From NCBI GenBank assembly GCA_020252485.1, contig JADCCX010000059.1, positions 1 through 64,000 of the forward strand: a stretch of DNA of 64,000 nt. The letters are read 5' to 3'. Position 1 is the first letter of the stretch. Each line of letters opens with the position of its first letter. Below, in pieces: positions 7,387-15,763 of the stretch. A program made the position numbers and the translations under genes. This DNA comes from Methylocystis sp. (GTDB lineage: Bacteria > Pseudomonadota > Alphaproteobacteria > Rhizobiales > Beijerinckiaceae). Below the pieces are notes generated by a model. The model was given only the letters and a program-made list of their open reading frames with translations, made no database searches and was not told where the DNA came from.

Positions 7387-8322
7387 CTACTCCGGGCTGG
7401 CCTTGGCGAGCTCTGCCGACATTGCAAAATCAAGCATGAGCCCGTCGTAAGCGACAGTCCAGCCCGATTCTTCCACATGGCGGCGCTCGGCGGAGTCATC
7501 AATGAGAATGGGATTGGTGTTGTTGATATGAACGAACACGCGTTGCCCAATAGAGCAGCCGGCCAGCGCGGCGATGGCGCCCTTGGCGCCATTGATGGGG
7601 ACGTGACCCATTCGCCAGCCTGTCTTTGTGCCGACGCCGGCACGGATAAGATCGTCGTCCTCCAGAACAGTGCCGTCGAACAGCAAAGCGTCGACCCCGT
7701 CCACTCTCTGGCGTAAGTCGTCCGAGACCCGAGCGCAGCCCGGCACGTAGGCGATACGCCGCCCGTCGGCTTCGAACATGACGCCGACCGTGCCTTCGCC
7801 CACTTCGCCTATCACGGGGTCTTCGCCCTCCAGCCAAAGCGGCGCCTTTCCAGGCACCGGGAAAAGAGTTGCCAGCAAGCCCGGCACCGGCTCGAACGGG
7901 GCCTCAAGCCGCACCTCGCGGCGGGGCACGCAAGCCGGGTTAACCACGTCGAAGATCCGGTTCGCGGCAATCGCATCAAGGATCCCGGCTGTGGCGAAGA
8001 GGTCGAAGGGCTGGCTCTCCCGCAAGGTGAAAAGGCCCGCCACGTGATCGATGTCGCCGTTGGTCAGAAGCACCGCCTGGATCGGGGAATGCCGTGACCC
8101 GGATCTGGGATGAAGCACTGGCGTCGCGGCGATCTGCTGGCGGATATCGGGCGAAGCATTGACGAGAAGCCATGCCTCCCCGCCGTACGAAACTGCAAGG
8201 CCTGACTGGGTACGGGGCCTGACCCGCGGATCCCCTGCCCAGGCGAGCCGGCAGACGGGGCAGCGGCAATTCCATTGAGGAACGCCGCCGCCTGCCGCCG
8301 AACCGAGCACGATCGCTTGCAT
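7387..8322 (-). CDS. pqqB: PQQ biosynthesis hydroxylase PqqB
   Basis: PqqB is a metallo-beta-lactamase-fold iron protein that hydroxylates the tyrosine of the cross-linked PqqA-derived intermediate. The 311-residue sequence opens with IVLGSAAGGGVPQWNCRCPV with its conserved cysteines and carries the altered metal motif NGDIDHVAGLF (D-x-D-H). It also has the C-terminal FVHINNTNPI. Length is typical. It lies 43 bases after pqqA and directly before pqqC in the usual operon order. Confidence 0.96.
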   Translation of the reverse strand: MQAIVLGSAAGGGVPQWNCRCPVCRLAWAGDPRVRPRTQSGLAVSYGGEAWLLVNASPDIRQQIAATPVLHPRSGSRHSPIQAVLLTNGDIDHVAGLFTLRESQPFDLFATAGILDAIAANRIFDVVNPACVPRREVRLEAPFEPVPGLLATLFPVPGKAPLWLEGEDPVIGEVGEGTVGVMFEADGRRIAYVPGCARVSDDLRQRVDGVDALLFDGTVLEDDDLIRAGVGTKTGWRMGHVPINGAKGAIAALAGCSIGQRVFVHINNTNPILIDDSAERRHVEESGWTVAYDGLMLDFAMSAELAKASPE

Positions 8323-8365
8323 CAGTTCCCGGCGCGCTGCGTCGGCACCTGAATGCGCGACGCCA

Positions 8366-8458
8366 TCAATGCAGGACCGTATCGATTTCCGCAGACTCGT
8401 AGCTCGTCACTTCCATGCCGACGCACACTTCCAGAACAACCGGTTTAACCCACTTCAT
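8366..8458 (-). CDS. pqqA: PQQ precursor peptide PqqA
   Basis: This 30-residue peptide is the ribosomal precursor of PQQ. Its sequence begins MKWVKPVVLEVCVGMEVTSY and carries the invariant Glu16 and Tyr20 of the E-V-T-S-Y motif that become the cofactor. A ten-residue tail ESAEIDTVLH follows. The core is nearly the same as the PqqA I recall from Methylobacterium extorquens. A strong GAGGAGG precedes the ATG at 8458. It is the first gene of pqqABCDE and so short that automated calling often misses it. The larger gap to pqqB (43 bases) fits the need for excess PqqA. Confidence 0.96.
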   Translation of the reverse strand: MKWVKPVVLEVCVGMEVTSYESAEIDTVLH

Positions 8459-8927
8459 TGAATCCTCCTCACAACCTGAACAACCCCATTGCTCATCATT
8501 CGGAATTTTTGTGACGGGGTTTCTGTCACACAACGATTATTGCGGCTAACCGCGCTCTCGGCAAGTCCCTATCTCGGGGTTCCGCCTGAGGACCGACAGC
8601 CAGCTGTACGGCGACGCAGAACGCAGCGATGACCCGTTCAGCGGGGGGAGCGCGGCGCGACCGGACAGAGCGGGGCGCCGGTCTGGTCACCCCTGTCCCG
8701 GGCGGCCATGATGGCCGATGTCCTCTTGCGCTATTCTTCAGGACGTTGCGCGGCGACCCGCGGCGCTTTTCGTGGATGGCGTCAGCAGGAGACATATTGG
8801 CAGGAATCATACTTGCGCAAGCCTGGCGCTCGTCCTAGAAATTTTGGGCGCCAAAGATCACGGGATCTCAAAGCACGGCGCCTTGCCGGCCCATTTCGGG
8901 AAGCAAGTAAAAAGGGAGGAAACATTG
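8459..8927. promoter_or_regulatory. divergent control region between pqqA and the PQQ dehydrogenase
   Basis: This 469-base gap must hold the promoters for pqqABCDE (leftward) and for the dehydrogenase and cytochrome (rightward). TGTGAC at 8510-8515 and GTCACA at 8525-8530 form an inverted repeat about 50 bases before pqqA, a plausible operator. The 11-base space between the TGTGA and TCACA cores is too wide for CRP/FNR. The dehydrogenase has AGGGAGGA at 8913-8920. No gene is supported here. Confidence 0.5.
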
Positions 8928-10208
8928 ATGATGAAACCTATCAACTGCCTTCTACCTTGTATTCTGCTGGCATCGCTCGCCATCTCCGGAACAGCGGTCG
9001 CCCAGACCGCAGGCGGAACACCCACCCTGACCAGCACGACGGTGCTGAAGGACCGGGACAATGTCGTTTGGGACCTGGCGTTCTTGCCCGACGGCAACAT
9101 GTTCTTCACCGAACGCTGCGGCGGTCTCTCCATTCGCCAGCCGTCCGGCACGGTTATTCCCCTCCTGGGGATCAAGGATTCCAAGGGCTTTCCTCAAGTC
9201 GCTTCTGACCTGTTCTGCGGCGGACAGGCGGGCATGGCCGGTGTGGCGATCGACCCCGATTTCGCGACCAACCGTTTCATATATGTCTACTCGGCATCAA
9301 GCATGACGGCTCCTGGCAGTAACCGCGTGTTGCGCCTGACGGTCAGTCCCGATTTGAGGAGCGTTTCGAACCGGCAGGATATCGTCACCGACATCGCCTA
9401 CAAGCCTGGCAAAAGCGACCATCCGTTCGGTGACCCTGGCGCGCATAACGGGGGACGGCTCCGCTTTGGTCCGTCGGATGGGCTCCTCTACGTGACGACG
9501 GGAGACATCCATAGCGGCGCAGCTCCGCAGAGCCCGACCATGATCGGGGGCAAGGTGCTCCGCATCGACCGTGAGGGCAGGGCGGCGGCCGGCAATAACC
9601 CCCCGCAAGGCTTCGATCCCCGGGTCTTCACCTACGGGCATCGCAATCCGCAGGGCATTTGCTTCCGGCCCGGCACCAATCAGCCCTTCACGTCCGAGAA
9701 CGGCCCGTGGCACACCGACGAGGTGACGGCGCTCGTGGCCGGCGGAAACGCCGGTTGGGATCCCCGCCCGAACGTCAATGGTCGCGGCCCCTGCCCGGAC
9801 AATTACTGCGGTTACTCGCCAAACCAAATGGGCGCGATGCCCCCTGCAGAGCGGTCGGCTTTCATGCCGATGACCGACACGAAGGCCTACCCGAATGCGA
9901 TGAAGCCAGCCTGGACCAACGACGGACTCTCTCAGGGCATGATGGGGTGCACGTTCTTGAACGGTCCCCAATGGAAGGACTGGAACGGCAGGATGGTCGT
10001 GACCTTCACGGGTATCGGCATCCACGGAACGCCGGTGGGCAACCGCCTCGATGTGCTCAACATCAGCGCGGACGGGGCATCTGCCACCCGCACGACGGTG
10101 TCGCTTCCGATGCCGGCGGGACGCTTCCGTTCTGTTGCGCAAGGCCCAGACGGGAGCATGTACGTGTCAACCGATACGGGTGAAGTCTTCCAACTCAAGC
10201 CCAACTGA
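8928..10208 (+). CDS. periplasmic PQQ-dependent aldose/sugar dehydrogenase
   Basis: This is a soluble PQQ-dependent glucose/aldose dehydrogenase-type beta-propeller (GSDH family, like E. coli YliI/Asd). It oxidises sugars in the periplasm and passes electrons to a carrier. A signal peptide with a clear A-V-A-Q cleavage region covers about the first 26 residues. Family motifs follow: VVWDLAFLPDGNMFFTER, the active-site HNGGRLRFGPSDGLLYVTTG, YGHRNPQGI, and WHTDEVTALVAGGNAGWDP. I chose the ATG at 8928, 7 bases after AGGGAGGA; the next ATG at 8931 is equivalent. Encoded beside the pqq operon and a cytochrome c, it is the likely user of the PQQ made there. The sugar substrate is not evident. Confidence 0.9.
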   Translation: MMKPINCLLPCILLASLAISGTAVAQTAGGTPTLTSTTVLKDRDNVVWDLAFLPDGNMFFTERCGGLSIRQPSGTVIPLLGIKDSKGFPQVASDLFCGGQAGMAGVAIDPDFATNRFIYVYSASSMTAPGSNRVLRLTVSPDLRSVSNRQDIVTDIAYKPGKSDHPFGDPGAHNGGRLRFGPSDGLLYVTTGDIHSGAAPQSPTMIGGKVLRIDREGRAAAGNNPPQGFDPRVFTYGHRNPQGICFRPGTNQPFTSENGPWHTDEVTALVAGGNAGWDPRPNVNGRGPCPDNYCGYSPNQMGAMPPAERSAFMPMTDTKAYPNAMKPAWTNDGLSQGMMGCTFLNGPQWKDWNGRMVVTFTGIGIHGTPVGNRLDVLNISADGASATRTTVSLPMPAGRFRSVAQGPDGSMYVSTDTGEVFQLKPN

Positions 10209-10220
10209 GCAGGGCCAGTG

Positions 10221-10254
10221 TCGGCCGCGCCGCCAGCCCCGGCGGCGCGGCCGA
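10221..10254. terminator. perfect 14-bp GC hairpin between dehydrogenase and cytochrome c
   Basis: TCGGCCGCGCCGCC pairs perfectly with its complement across a 6-base loop, 12 bases after the dehydrogenase stop. There is no U-run, so it is either a weak terminator or attenuator that sets the dehydrogenase/cytochrome ratio, or an mRNA-stabilising end. Confidence 0.55.
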
Positions 10255-10298
10255 GCGCCTTTGAGTTCGTTGTAGGCCCGTCAAGAGGACCATTGACA

Positions 10299-10619
10299 AT
10301 GGGAAATCGGATGAAGATGCACTCTTCCGCTGTGATCGTTCTTGCCCTGCTCGTATCCCAGACCGCCCTTGCCAGCCCGGAGTTGGCCCGGAGCAGGAAT
10401 TGCGTCGCCTGCCATCACATGGAGCGCAAGATGATCGGGCCATCCTACAAGGCCATCGCCGAGCGCTACGCCGGTGATGAAGCTGCAGCCAAGGCCTTGA
10501 TTGAGAAAGTGATCAAGGGCGGCGCCGGAAACTGGGGGCCGACGCCAATGCCCGCGCAGCCAACCGTGACGCCGGCCGAAGCTGAAGCGCTGGTGAAATG
10601 GATTCTTGCTCAGCAGTGA
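10299..10619 (+). CDS. small c-type cytochrome (c551-like)
   Basis: A signal peptide ending in T-A-L-A-S leads into a mature domain of about 80 residues. It has one heme motif C-V-A-C-H, the following M-I-G-P-S-Y-K-A-I-A-E-R-Y segment, and a methionine in P-T-P-M-P-A-Q as distal heme ligand. This is the single-domain cytochrome c551/c8 pattern. It lies 90 bases after the PQQ dehydrogenase on the same strand, so it is the probable electron acceptor leading to the respiratory chain. The ATG at 10299 was chosen for the AGAGGA upstream; ATG at 10311 would also leave a signal peptide. Confidence 0.88.
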   Translation: MGNRMKMHSSAVIVLALLVSQTALASPELARSRNCVACHHMERKMIGPSYKAIAERYAGDEAAAKALIEKVIKGGAGNWGPTPMPAQPTVTPAEAEALVKWILAQQ

Positions 10620-10914
10620 CAGCTTGGCGGCCAGCAAGCCTCTGAAGCTTGGGTGTCTCCAGGAGGCGCTGTCATGTGCGGACGGCTCCGAAAGGTTAGC
10701 TGACAGGCCAAAGGCGGAAGCCCTGCTTCGGAGCGGCGCGGTGTCGGTGTTGCACGAAGAATTCCCGGGCCGCAACGCGACCTTCCCCATTGGCTTCAGG
10801 CGGCACGCACCGAAATCGGCCGACCCGGTTCGTTCATGCGATTGAGAACTTTGACAGCGATCTTGACTTCGGTCTTTCGCTGCGGATGACCACGGGATCG
10901 CAGCGTGTCGCCGC

Positions 10915-12423
10915 TCACCCTTGCTGCGGCTTCAACTCCGGCCGCTTCATCATTTTCTGGAACAAGGGCCACAGCAGGACGAAGAACCCGACGGCCATGA
11001 TCGATGCCACCAGCGGCCGCGACCAGAAAATCGAGAGGTCGCCCTGCGAAATGAGGAGCGACTGGCGGAACGCCTGCTCCGTGCGGTCGCCGAGCACCAC
11101 CGCCAGCACCATGGGGGCCAGCGGATACTGCAGCTTCTTCATCACGTAGCCCACGACCCCGAAGACGAACATCGTGACGATATCGCCGTAGGCGTTCTTC
11201 ACCGAGAAGGCGCCGATGGCGCAGACCACGATGATGAGCGAGGCGATCAGCGCGAAGGGGATGCGCAGGATGGCCGCGAACCACGGGACGCAAGCGATCA
11301 CCAGGATCAGGCCGACGACATTGCCGATGTACATGGAGGCGATGAGGCCCCAGACGAAGTCCTTCTGCTCGACGAAAAGCATTGGCCCCGGCTGCAGGCC
11401 CCACATCATGAGGCCGCCGAGCAGGACCGCCGCCGTCGGCGATCCGGGTATGCCGAGCGCCAGCATCGGCAGCAGCGCCGACGTGCCGGCGGCATGGGCT
11501 GCCGTCTCGGGCGCGATGACGCCCTTGATGTTGCCCTTGCCGAACGTGTCGCCGTCGGGGCTCGAGCGCTTGGCGATCGCGTAGCTCATGAAGGAGGCGG
11601 GCGTCGCGCCGGCGGGGGTGATGCCCATGAAGCAGCCGATGATGCAGGAGCGGATCGCCAGCGCCCAATGCGACAGGAATGTCTTGAAGGTCTCGAAGAC
11701 GACCTTGAGGCGGATCGCGGCCCGGCCGCCCTTGAAGGAAAGGCCCTCCTCGACGCTGAGGAATATCTCCGACAGGCCGAAGAGGCCGATGACGACCACG
11801 AGGAAATCGAAGCCGCGCATCAGCTCCACCGACCCGAAGGTCATGCGCAGCTGGCCCGTCACCGTATCGAGGCCGACCGCGGCCAGCAGGAAACCGATCA
11901 TCATGGCGGCGAGCGTTTTCACCGGGCTGCCGCCGCCCAGGCCCACGAAGGCTGCGAAGGCCAGGAACATGACCGCGAAGAATTCGGGCGGGCCGAACTG
12001 CAGCGCCAGCTTTGCGACGAGCGGAGCGAGCAGCGTGATCATGATGATGGCGAAGAGCGCGCCGACGAAGGAGCCGATGAACGCCGCGGTGAGCGCCTCC
12101 GCCGCCTTGCCCTCCCGGGCCATGGGATAGCCGTCGAACGTGGTGGCGACGGACCACGGTTCTCCTGGAATGTTGAAAAGAATCGATGTGATCGCCCCGC
12201 CGAAGAGCGCCCCCCAATAGATGCAGGAGAGCATGATGATCGCCGAAACCGGCGACATGGCGAAAGTCAGGGGCAGCAGGATGGCGATTCCGTTGGCGCC
12301 GCCGAGGCCCGGAAGCACGCCGATGATGATGCCGAGCACGAGCCCGATCAGCATGAAGAGCAGATTGCTCGGCTGGAAAGCCACCTGGAAGCCAAGGAGG
12401 AGAGAGGCGAGATCGGCGGTCAT
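10915..12423 (-). CDS. tctA: tripartite tricarboxylate transporter large permease TctA
   Basis: This 502-residue protein with about 11-12 membrane segments is the large subunit of a TTT-family secondary carrier that takes up tri- or dicarboxylates with a periplasmic binding protein. Hallmarks are the glycine-rich LPGLGGANGIAILLPLTF near the N-terminus, IMLSCIYWGALFGGAITSIL, and the repeated GIPGSPTAAVLLGGLMMWGL after the middle. All parts are present and the length is normal. It is the last gene of tctC-tctB-tctA, 34 bases after tctB. Confidence 0.94.
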   Translation of the reverse strand: MTADLASLLLGFQVAFQPSNLLFMLIGLVLGIIIGVLPGLGGANGIAILLPLTFAMSPVSAIIMLSCIYWGALFGGAITSILFNIPGEPWSVATTFDGYPMAREGKAAEALTAAFIGSFVGALFAIIMITLLAPLVAKLALQFGPPEFFAVMFLAFAAFVGLGGGSPVKTLAAMMIGFLLAAVGLDTVTGQLRMTFGSVELMRGFDFLVVVIGLFGLSEIFLSVEEGLSFKGGRAAIRLKVVFETFKTFLSHWALAIRSCIIGCFMGITPAGATPASFMSYAIAKRSSPDGDTFGKGNIKGVIAPETAAHAAGTSALLPMLALGIPGSPTAAVLLGGLMMWGLQPGPMLFVEQKDFVWGLIASMYIGNVVGLILVIACVPWFAAILRIPFALIASLIIVVCAIGAFSVKNAYGDIVTMFVFGVVGYVMKKLQYPLAPMVLAVVLGDRTEQAFRQSLLISQGDLSIFWSRPLVASIMAVGFFVLLWPLFQKMMKRPELKPQQG

Positions 12424-12457
12424 GACGGTGGGCCCTCTCGATGGGATGGCCGTCGGC

Positions 12458-12958
12458 TCAGAAGCCGAGGGCGGTTTCTAGCGGGCCCTTGGGCATCGGC
12501 ACGAGGAACCAGAATTCGAAGACGATGAAGAAGCCGGCCATCAGCACCACGGCGGCGCCGGCGGAGAAGAGCCAGGAATAGCGCCCGAGCTTGCGCAGGA
12601 AGCCCGCGATCATGAGGGCGCCCGCGCCGTAGATGCCGACGAAGGGGATGACGGCCACAAAGAGCGCGGTCGGGAGCGCGATGGCGCCGACGAGCTTCAG
12701 CTCATGGGTCTGCGCAAAGACGGCGTCTGATCGCTTCACGAGGGTCTGGACCAGCACGGTGAGGGCTGCGGCGCTCAGGCAGAGGCCGATCCAGAAGGGG
12801 AAGAACCCCGCCTTCGGGCCGTCGGCCGCCCAGCCGGCTCCAAGCCTCAGGCTGTCGATGATGGCCACGCCGCCCAGGGCCGCGAGAAAGAGCGCGAAAC
12901 TGATTTCGATCCAGAACGACTTGATGGCGCGGCCCTCGCCGCCGGTCTGTGAGGACAT
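12458..12958 (-). CDS. tctB: tripartite tricarboxylate transporter small permease TctB
   Basis: This 166-residue protein with four predicted membrane segments matches TctB: a first helix IEISFALFLAALGGVAIIDS, the conserved GPKAGFFPFWIGLCL, then two closely spaced C-terminal helices. TctB pairs with TctA in the membrane. Its place between the binding protein and TctA, and its size, make the call secure although TctB proteins diverge strongly. Confidence 0.88.
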   Translation of the reverse strand: MSSQTGGEGRAIKSFWIEISFALFLAALGGVAIIDSLRLGAGWAADGPKAGFFPFWIGLCLSAAALTVLVQTLVKRSDAVFAQTHELKLVGAIALPTALFVAVIPFVGIYGAGALMIAGFLRKLGRYSWLFSAGAAVVLMAGFFIVFEFWFLVPMPKGPLETALGF

Positions 12959-13032
12959 GCTGCTCTCTCCCGGAAGATATTGTGCGGCGCCGGACCCGAG
13001 CCCGGAGCCATTTTCGCTGGCTGGGCAGCCGT

Positions 13033-14040
13033 TTACTGCGTGTGCAGGAACCCGGCGTCCTTCATCAGAGCCCTGTGGCGCTCCTCCTCCCGCTCAAGCC
13101 AATCCGCATAGTCCTTGCCGGCCATGGTGGTGGTGTTGAACGCGCCCTGGACGACCAGATCCCGCCATTCGGGCGTTTCGGCGACGCGCTTCAGGAGGTC
13201 GACATAGAACTGGACCTGCTGGGGAGAGACGCCCGGAGGCATCAGGATGCCCCTGAGCATCAGGTACTCGACGTCCAGGCCCTGCTCCTTGCAGGTCGGG
13301 ATGTCCGCCCAGCTCTGCGTGGCGGTGATTTTCTCCACAGGCTTCAGGCGCTCCTTGTCGAAGACGCAAAGGGGCTTCAGGGCGCCGGACCGCCAATGCC
13401 CCACCGCCTCGATGGGATTGTTGACCGTGGCGTCGACATGCCTGCCGACCAGCTGGGTAGCGACCTCGCCGCCGCCGCGGAAGGGGATGTACGTCATCTG
13501 AGCGCCCGTCGCCTTCTCGATGGCGACCGTCACGATCTGGTCCTCCTGGCGGGAGCCGGTTCCGCCCATTTTCAGCCGGCCGGCTTTTGACTTCTCGATG
13601 AAATCCGCCACGGTGTTGATGCCGCTCTCGGCATGGACCCACAGCACGAACTCATCAAGCGCGAGCATCTTCACCGGCGTGAGATTCTTCCAGTTGAAGG
13701 GAACGCCCGTCGCCAGCGGCGTGGTGAAGAGATTCGACAGGGAGATGACGATCATATGCGGGTTGGCGCGCGCGCCCTGGATTTCGAGGAACCCTTCCGC
13801 TCCGGCGCCGCCGCCCTTGTTGACGACGACAATGGGCTGCTTGGCGAGACCGTGCTTCGAGACGATGCCCTGGATAACGCGGGCCATCTGGTCGGCGCCG
13901 CCGCCGGTTCCCGCGGGCACGATGAACTGGATCGGGCGATTGGGCTCCCAGGCCGAGGCAGACTGCGGCGAGAGGGTGACCTGCAGGGCCGCCAGCAACA
14001 AGGCGGCCAGGAATCCAAGATTCTTCAAAAAGCGTGTCAC
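13033..14040 (-). CDS. tctC: tripartite tricarboxylate transporter binding protein TctC
   Basis: This Bug-type periplasmic binding protein starts with a signal peptide (VTRFLKNLGFLAALLLAALQ and on to A-S-A). The family pattern follows: RPIQFIVPAGTGGGADQMAR, the VVVNKGGGAGAEGF ligand loop, and the FRGGGEVATQLVGRHVDATV region. I prefer the GTG start at 14040, which has GGAGGG 9 bases upstream; an ATG at 14067 is in frame without such a site. First gene of tctCBA and divergent from the CoA-ligase gene. The ligand is probably a small di- or tricarboxylate. Confidence 0.9.
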   Translation of the reverse strand: MTRFLKNLGFLAALLLAALQVTLSPQSASAWEPNRPIQFIVPAGTGGGADQMARVIQGIVSKHGLAKQPIVVVNKGGGAGAEGFLEIQGARANPHMIVISLSNLFTTPLATGVPFNWKNLTPVKMLALDEFVLWVHAESGINTVADFIEKSKAGRLKMGGTGSRQEDQIVTVAIEKATGAQMTYIPFRGGGEVATQLVGRHVDATVNNPIEAVGHWRSGALKPLCVFDKERLKPVEKITATQSWADIPTCKEQGLDVEYLMLRGILMPPGVSPQQVQFYVDLLKRVAETPEWRDLVVQGAFNTTTMAGKDYADWLEREEERHRALMKDAGFLHTQ

Positions 14041-14083
14041 GAGCGGCAACCCTCCATGCATCGTCATGCGCGAAAGACATATC

Positions 14084-14108
14084 TTGTATGCATTTTCTGC
14101 ATATACAA
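14084..14108. promoter_or_regulatory. palindromic operator between tctC and the CoA ligase
   Basis: TTGTATGCA at 14084-14092 faces TGCATATACAA at 14098-14108 across five bases, a near-perfect inverted repeat. A further TGTGTAT follows at 14111-14117. TGTAT/ATACA-rich palindromes are typical binding sites of GntR-family (FCD) regulators. The site lies in the AT-rich centre of the divergent promoter region, so one regulator could control both directions. No regulator gene is adjacent. Confidence 0.6.
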
Positions 14109-14235
14109 TTTGTGTATTCGATTCTCCTTCCGGATTGGATCATATCGTCGGAGGAAGTTTTCTTGGCTCTTGATCTGCGCTCCTCTTCCGCCCTATGCCG
14201 GACGTCCGGCGACCCTCGCCAACGGAAGACTTGGT

Positions 14236-15753
14236 ATGGCTAGGACTCTGATAGACGTCATCAATCGCGCTGATCAGAAAGCGCCAGCCATCGGCGCTCC
14301 GGGCCGCCCCTCGCTGCCTTACGGAGACTTCGCGGCGCTCATCGGGTCGGCGGGCGCAGCCATCAACGCCGCCGGAGCCGGACGCGGGGACGCCGTGGCC
14401 ATCGTGCTGCCGAACGGTCCGGAGATGGCCGCCGCCTTTTGCGCCGTGGCCGCCTGCGCCACGTCGGCGCCCCTCAATCCGGACTACAAGGCGGATGAGT
14501 TCCGCTTCTACCTCGAGGATCTGGGCGCGAAGGCGATCGTGCTGGCGGCCGGCTCCGAGACGCCGGCGCGCGCTGTCGCCCGTGATCTGGGCATCACCAT
14601 CCTCGATCTGCACCCCGGGACGGACGGGCCCGCCGGCGCCTTCCGCCTGACCGGCGGCGGGACGGGCGCCGCTGCGCGCCCCGGACTGGCGGAGCCCGGC
14701 GACGTGGGCCTTGTCCTTCACACTTCCGGGACGACATCGCGGCCGAAGATCGTGCCGCTTTCGCACGCCAATCTCGTGGCCTCGGCGCGCAACATCGGCG
14801 CGACGCTGGGCCTTACATCGGCTGATCTGTGCCTCAACATCATGCCGTTGTTCCACATCCACGGGCTGATCGCCGCCGTCTCGGCGACGCTCGGCGCCGG
14901 CGCCTGCGTGAGCTGCACGCCGGGCTTCAACGCGCTCAAGTTCTTCGGCTGGCTCGATGAGGTGAAGCCAACCTGGTACACTGCCGTGCCGACCATGCAC
15001 CAGGCGATCCTCGCCCGCGCGCCCCGCAACGAGGCGAGCATCAAGGCGGCGAGGCTGCGCATCATCCGCTCCTCCTCGGCGTCGCTGCCGCCGGCGGTGA
15101 TGCTTGAACTGGAGAAGACCTTCGGCTGCCCGGTGATCGAAAGCTACGGCATGACCGAGGCCGCGCATCAGATGGCTTCGAACCCGCTGCCGCCGCGCCA
15201 GCGCAAGCCCGGCAGCGTGGGCGTTGCCGCCGGGCCGGAGGTCGGCATCATGGACGATCACGGCGCCTTCCTGCCGGCAGGGTCCATCGGCGAGGTGGTC
15301 ATCAGGGGCGAGAACGTGACGTCGGGCTACCTGAATAATCCCGGCGCAAACGCCACGGCCTTCACCAACGGCTGGTTCCGCACCGGAGACCAGGGCATGC
15401 TCGACGCCGAAGGCTATCTCACCATCACGGGCCGCCTCAAGGAGATCATCAACCGCGGCGGCGAGAAGGTCGCCCCGCTGGAGGTGGACAACGTGCTTAA
15501 CGATCATCCGGCGGTGCGGCAGGTGCTCACCTTCGCCATGCCGCATGACAAGCTCGGCGAGGAGGTGGCGGCGGCGGTCGTGCTCGCCGAAGGCGCATCG
15601 GCGACGGAGAATGAGATCCGCGCCTTCGCCTCGGAGCGGCTCGCCGGCTTCAAGGTGCCGCGCCGGATCGTCTTCGTGACGGAGATCCCCAAGGGCGCGA
15701 CGGGCAAGCTGCAGCGCATCGGCCTCGCCGGGAAACTGGGGCTGACAGAGTGA
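14236..15753 (+). CDS. AMP-dependent acyl-CoA ligase, oxalate-CoA ligase-like
   Basis: This 505-residue member of the adenylate-forming family has the P-loop LHTSGTTSRPKIVPLSHANL, the A5 motif YGMTEAAHQMASNPLPPRQR, the A7 GWFRTGDQG and the A10 P-K-G-A-T-G-K-L-Q-R. The HTSGTTSRPK and EAAHQMASNPLP signatures are those I associate with oxalate-CoA ligases (plant AAE3, yeast Pcs60) rather than long-chain fatty acid ligases. It would activate a small dicarboxylate such as oxalate. Encoded divergently from a carboxylate transporter, it may act on the imported compound. The ATG at 14236 has GGAAGA upstream. Confidence 0.85.
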   Translation: MARTLIDVINRADQKAPAIGAPGRPSLPYGDFAALIGSAGAAINAAGAGRGDAVAIVLPNGPEMAAAFCAVAACATSAPLNPDYKADEFRFYLEDLGAKAIVLAAGSETPARAVARDLGITILDLHPGTDGPAGAFRLTGGGTGAAARPGLAEPGDVGLVLHTSGTTSRPKIVPLSHANLVASARNIGATLGLTSADLCLNIMPLFHIHGLIAAVSATLGAGACVSCTPGFNALKFFGWLDEVKPTWYTAVPTMHQAILARAPRNEASIKAARLRIIRSSSASLPPAVMLELEKTFGCPVIESYGMTEAAHQMASNPLPPRQRKPGSVGVAAGPEVGIMDDHGAFLPAGSIGEVVIRGENVTSGYLNNPGANATAFTNGWFRTGDQGMLDAEGYLTITGRLKEIINRGGEKVAPLEVDNVLNDHPAVRQVLTFAMPHDKLGEEVAAAVVLAEGASATENEIRAFASERLAGFKVPRRIVFVTEIPKGATGKLQRIGLAGKLGLTE

Positions 15754-15763
15754 AGCGGGAAAG

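Noticed and set aside
8510-8530. CRP/FNR site before pqqA
   Set aside because: TGTGA and TCACA are 11 bases apart rather than 6; kept only as an inverted repeat.
8797-8816. TTGGCA...TTGC upstream of the PQQ dehydrogenase as a sigma-54 promoter
   Set aside because: The GG and GC elements are 14 bases apart instead of 10, so the site cannot be a -24/-12 promoter.
10921-12528. Open frame of about 535 codons on the plus strand opposite tctA
   Set aside because: Its product is an Arg/His/Asp/Glu-rich string with no fold, the mirror of a GC-rich gene. TctA on the other strand is a clear family member.
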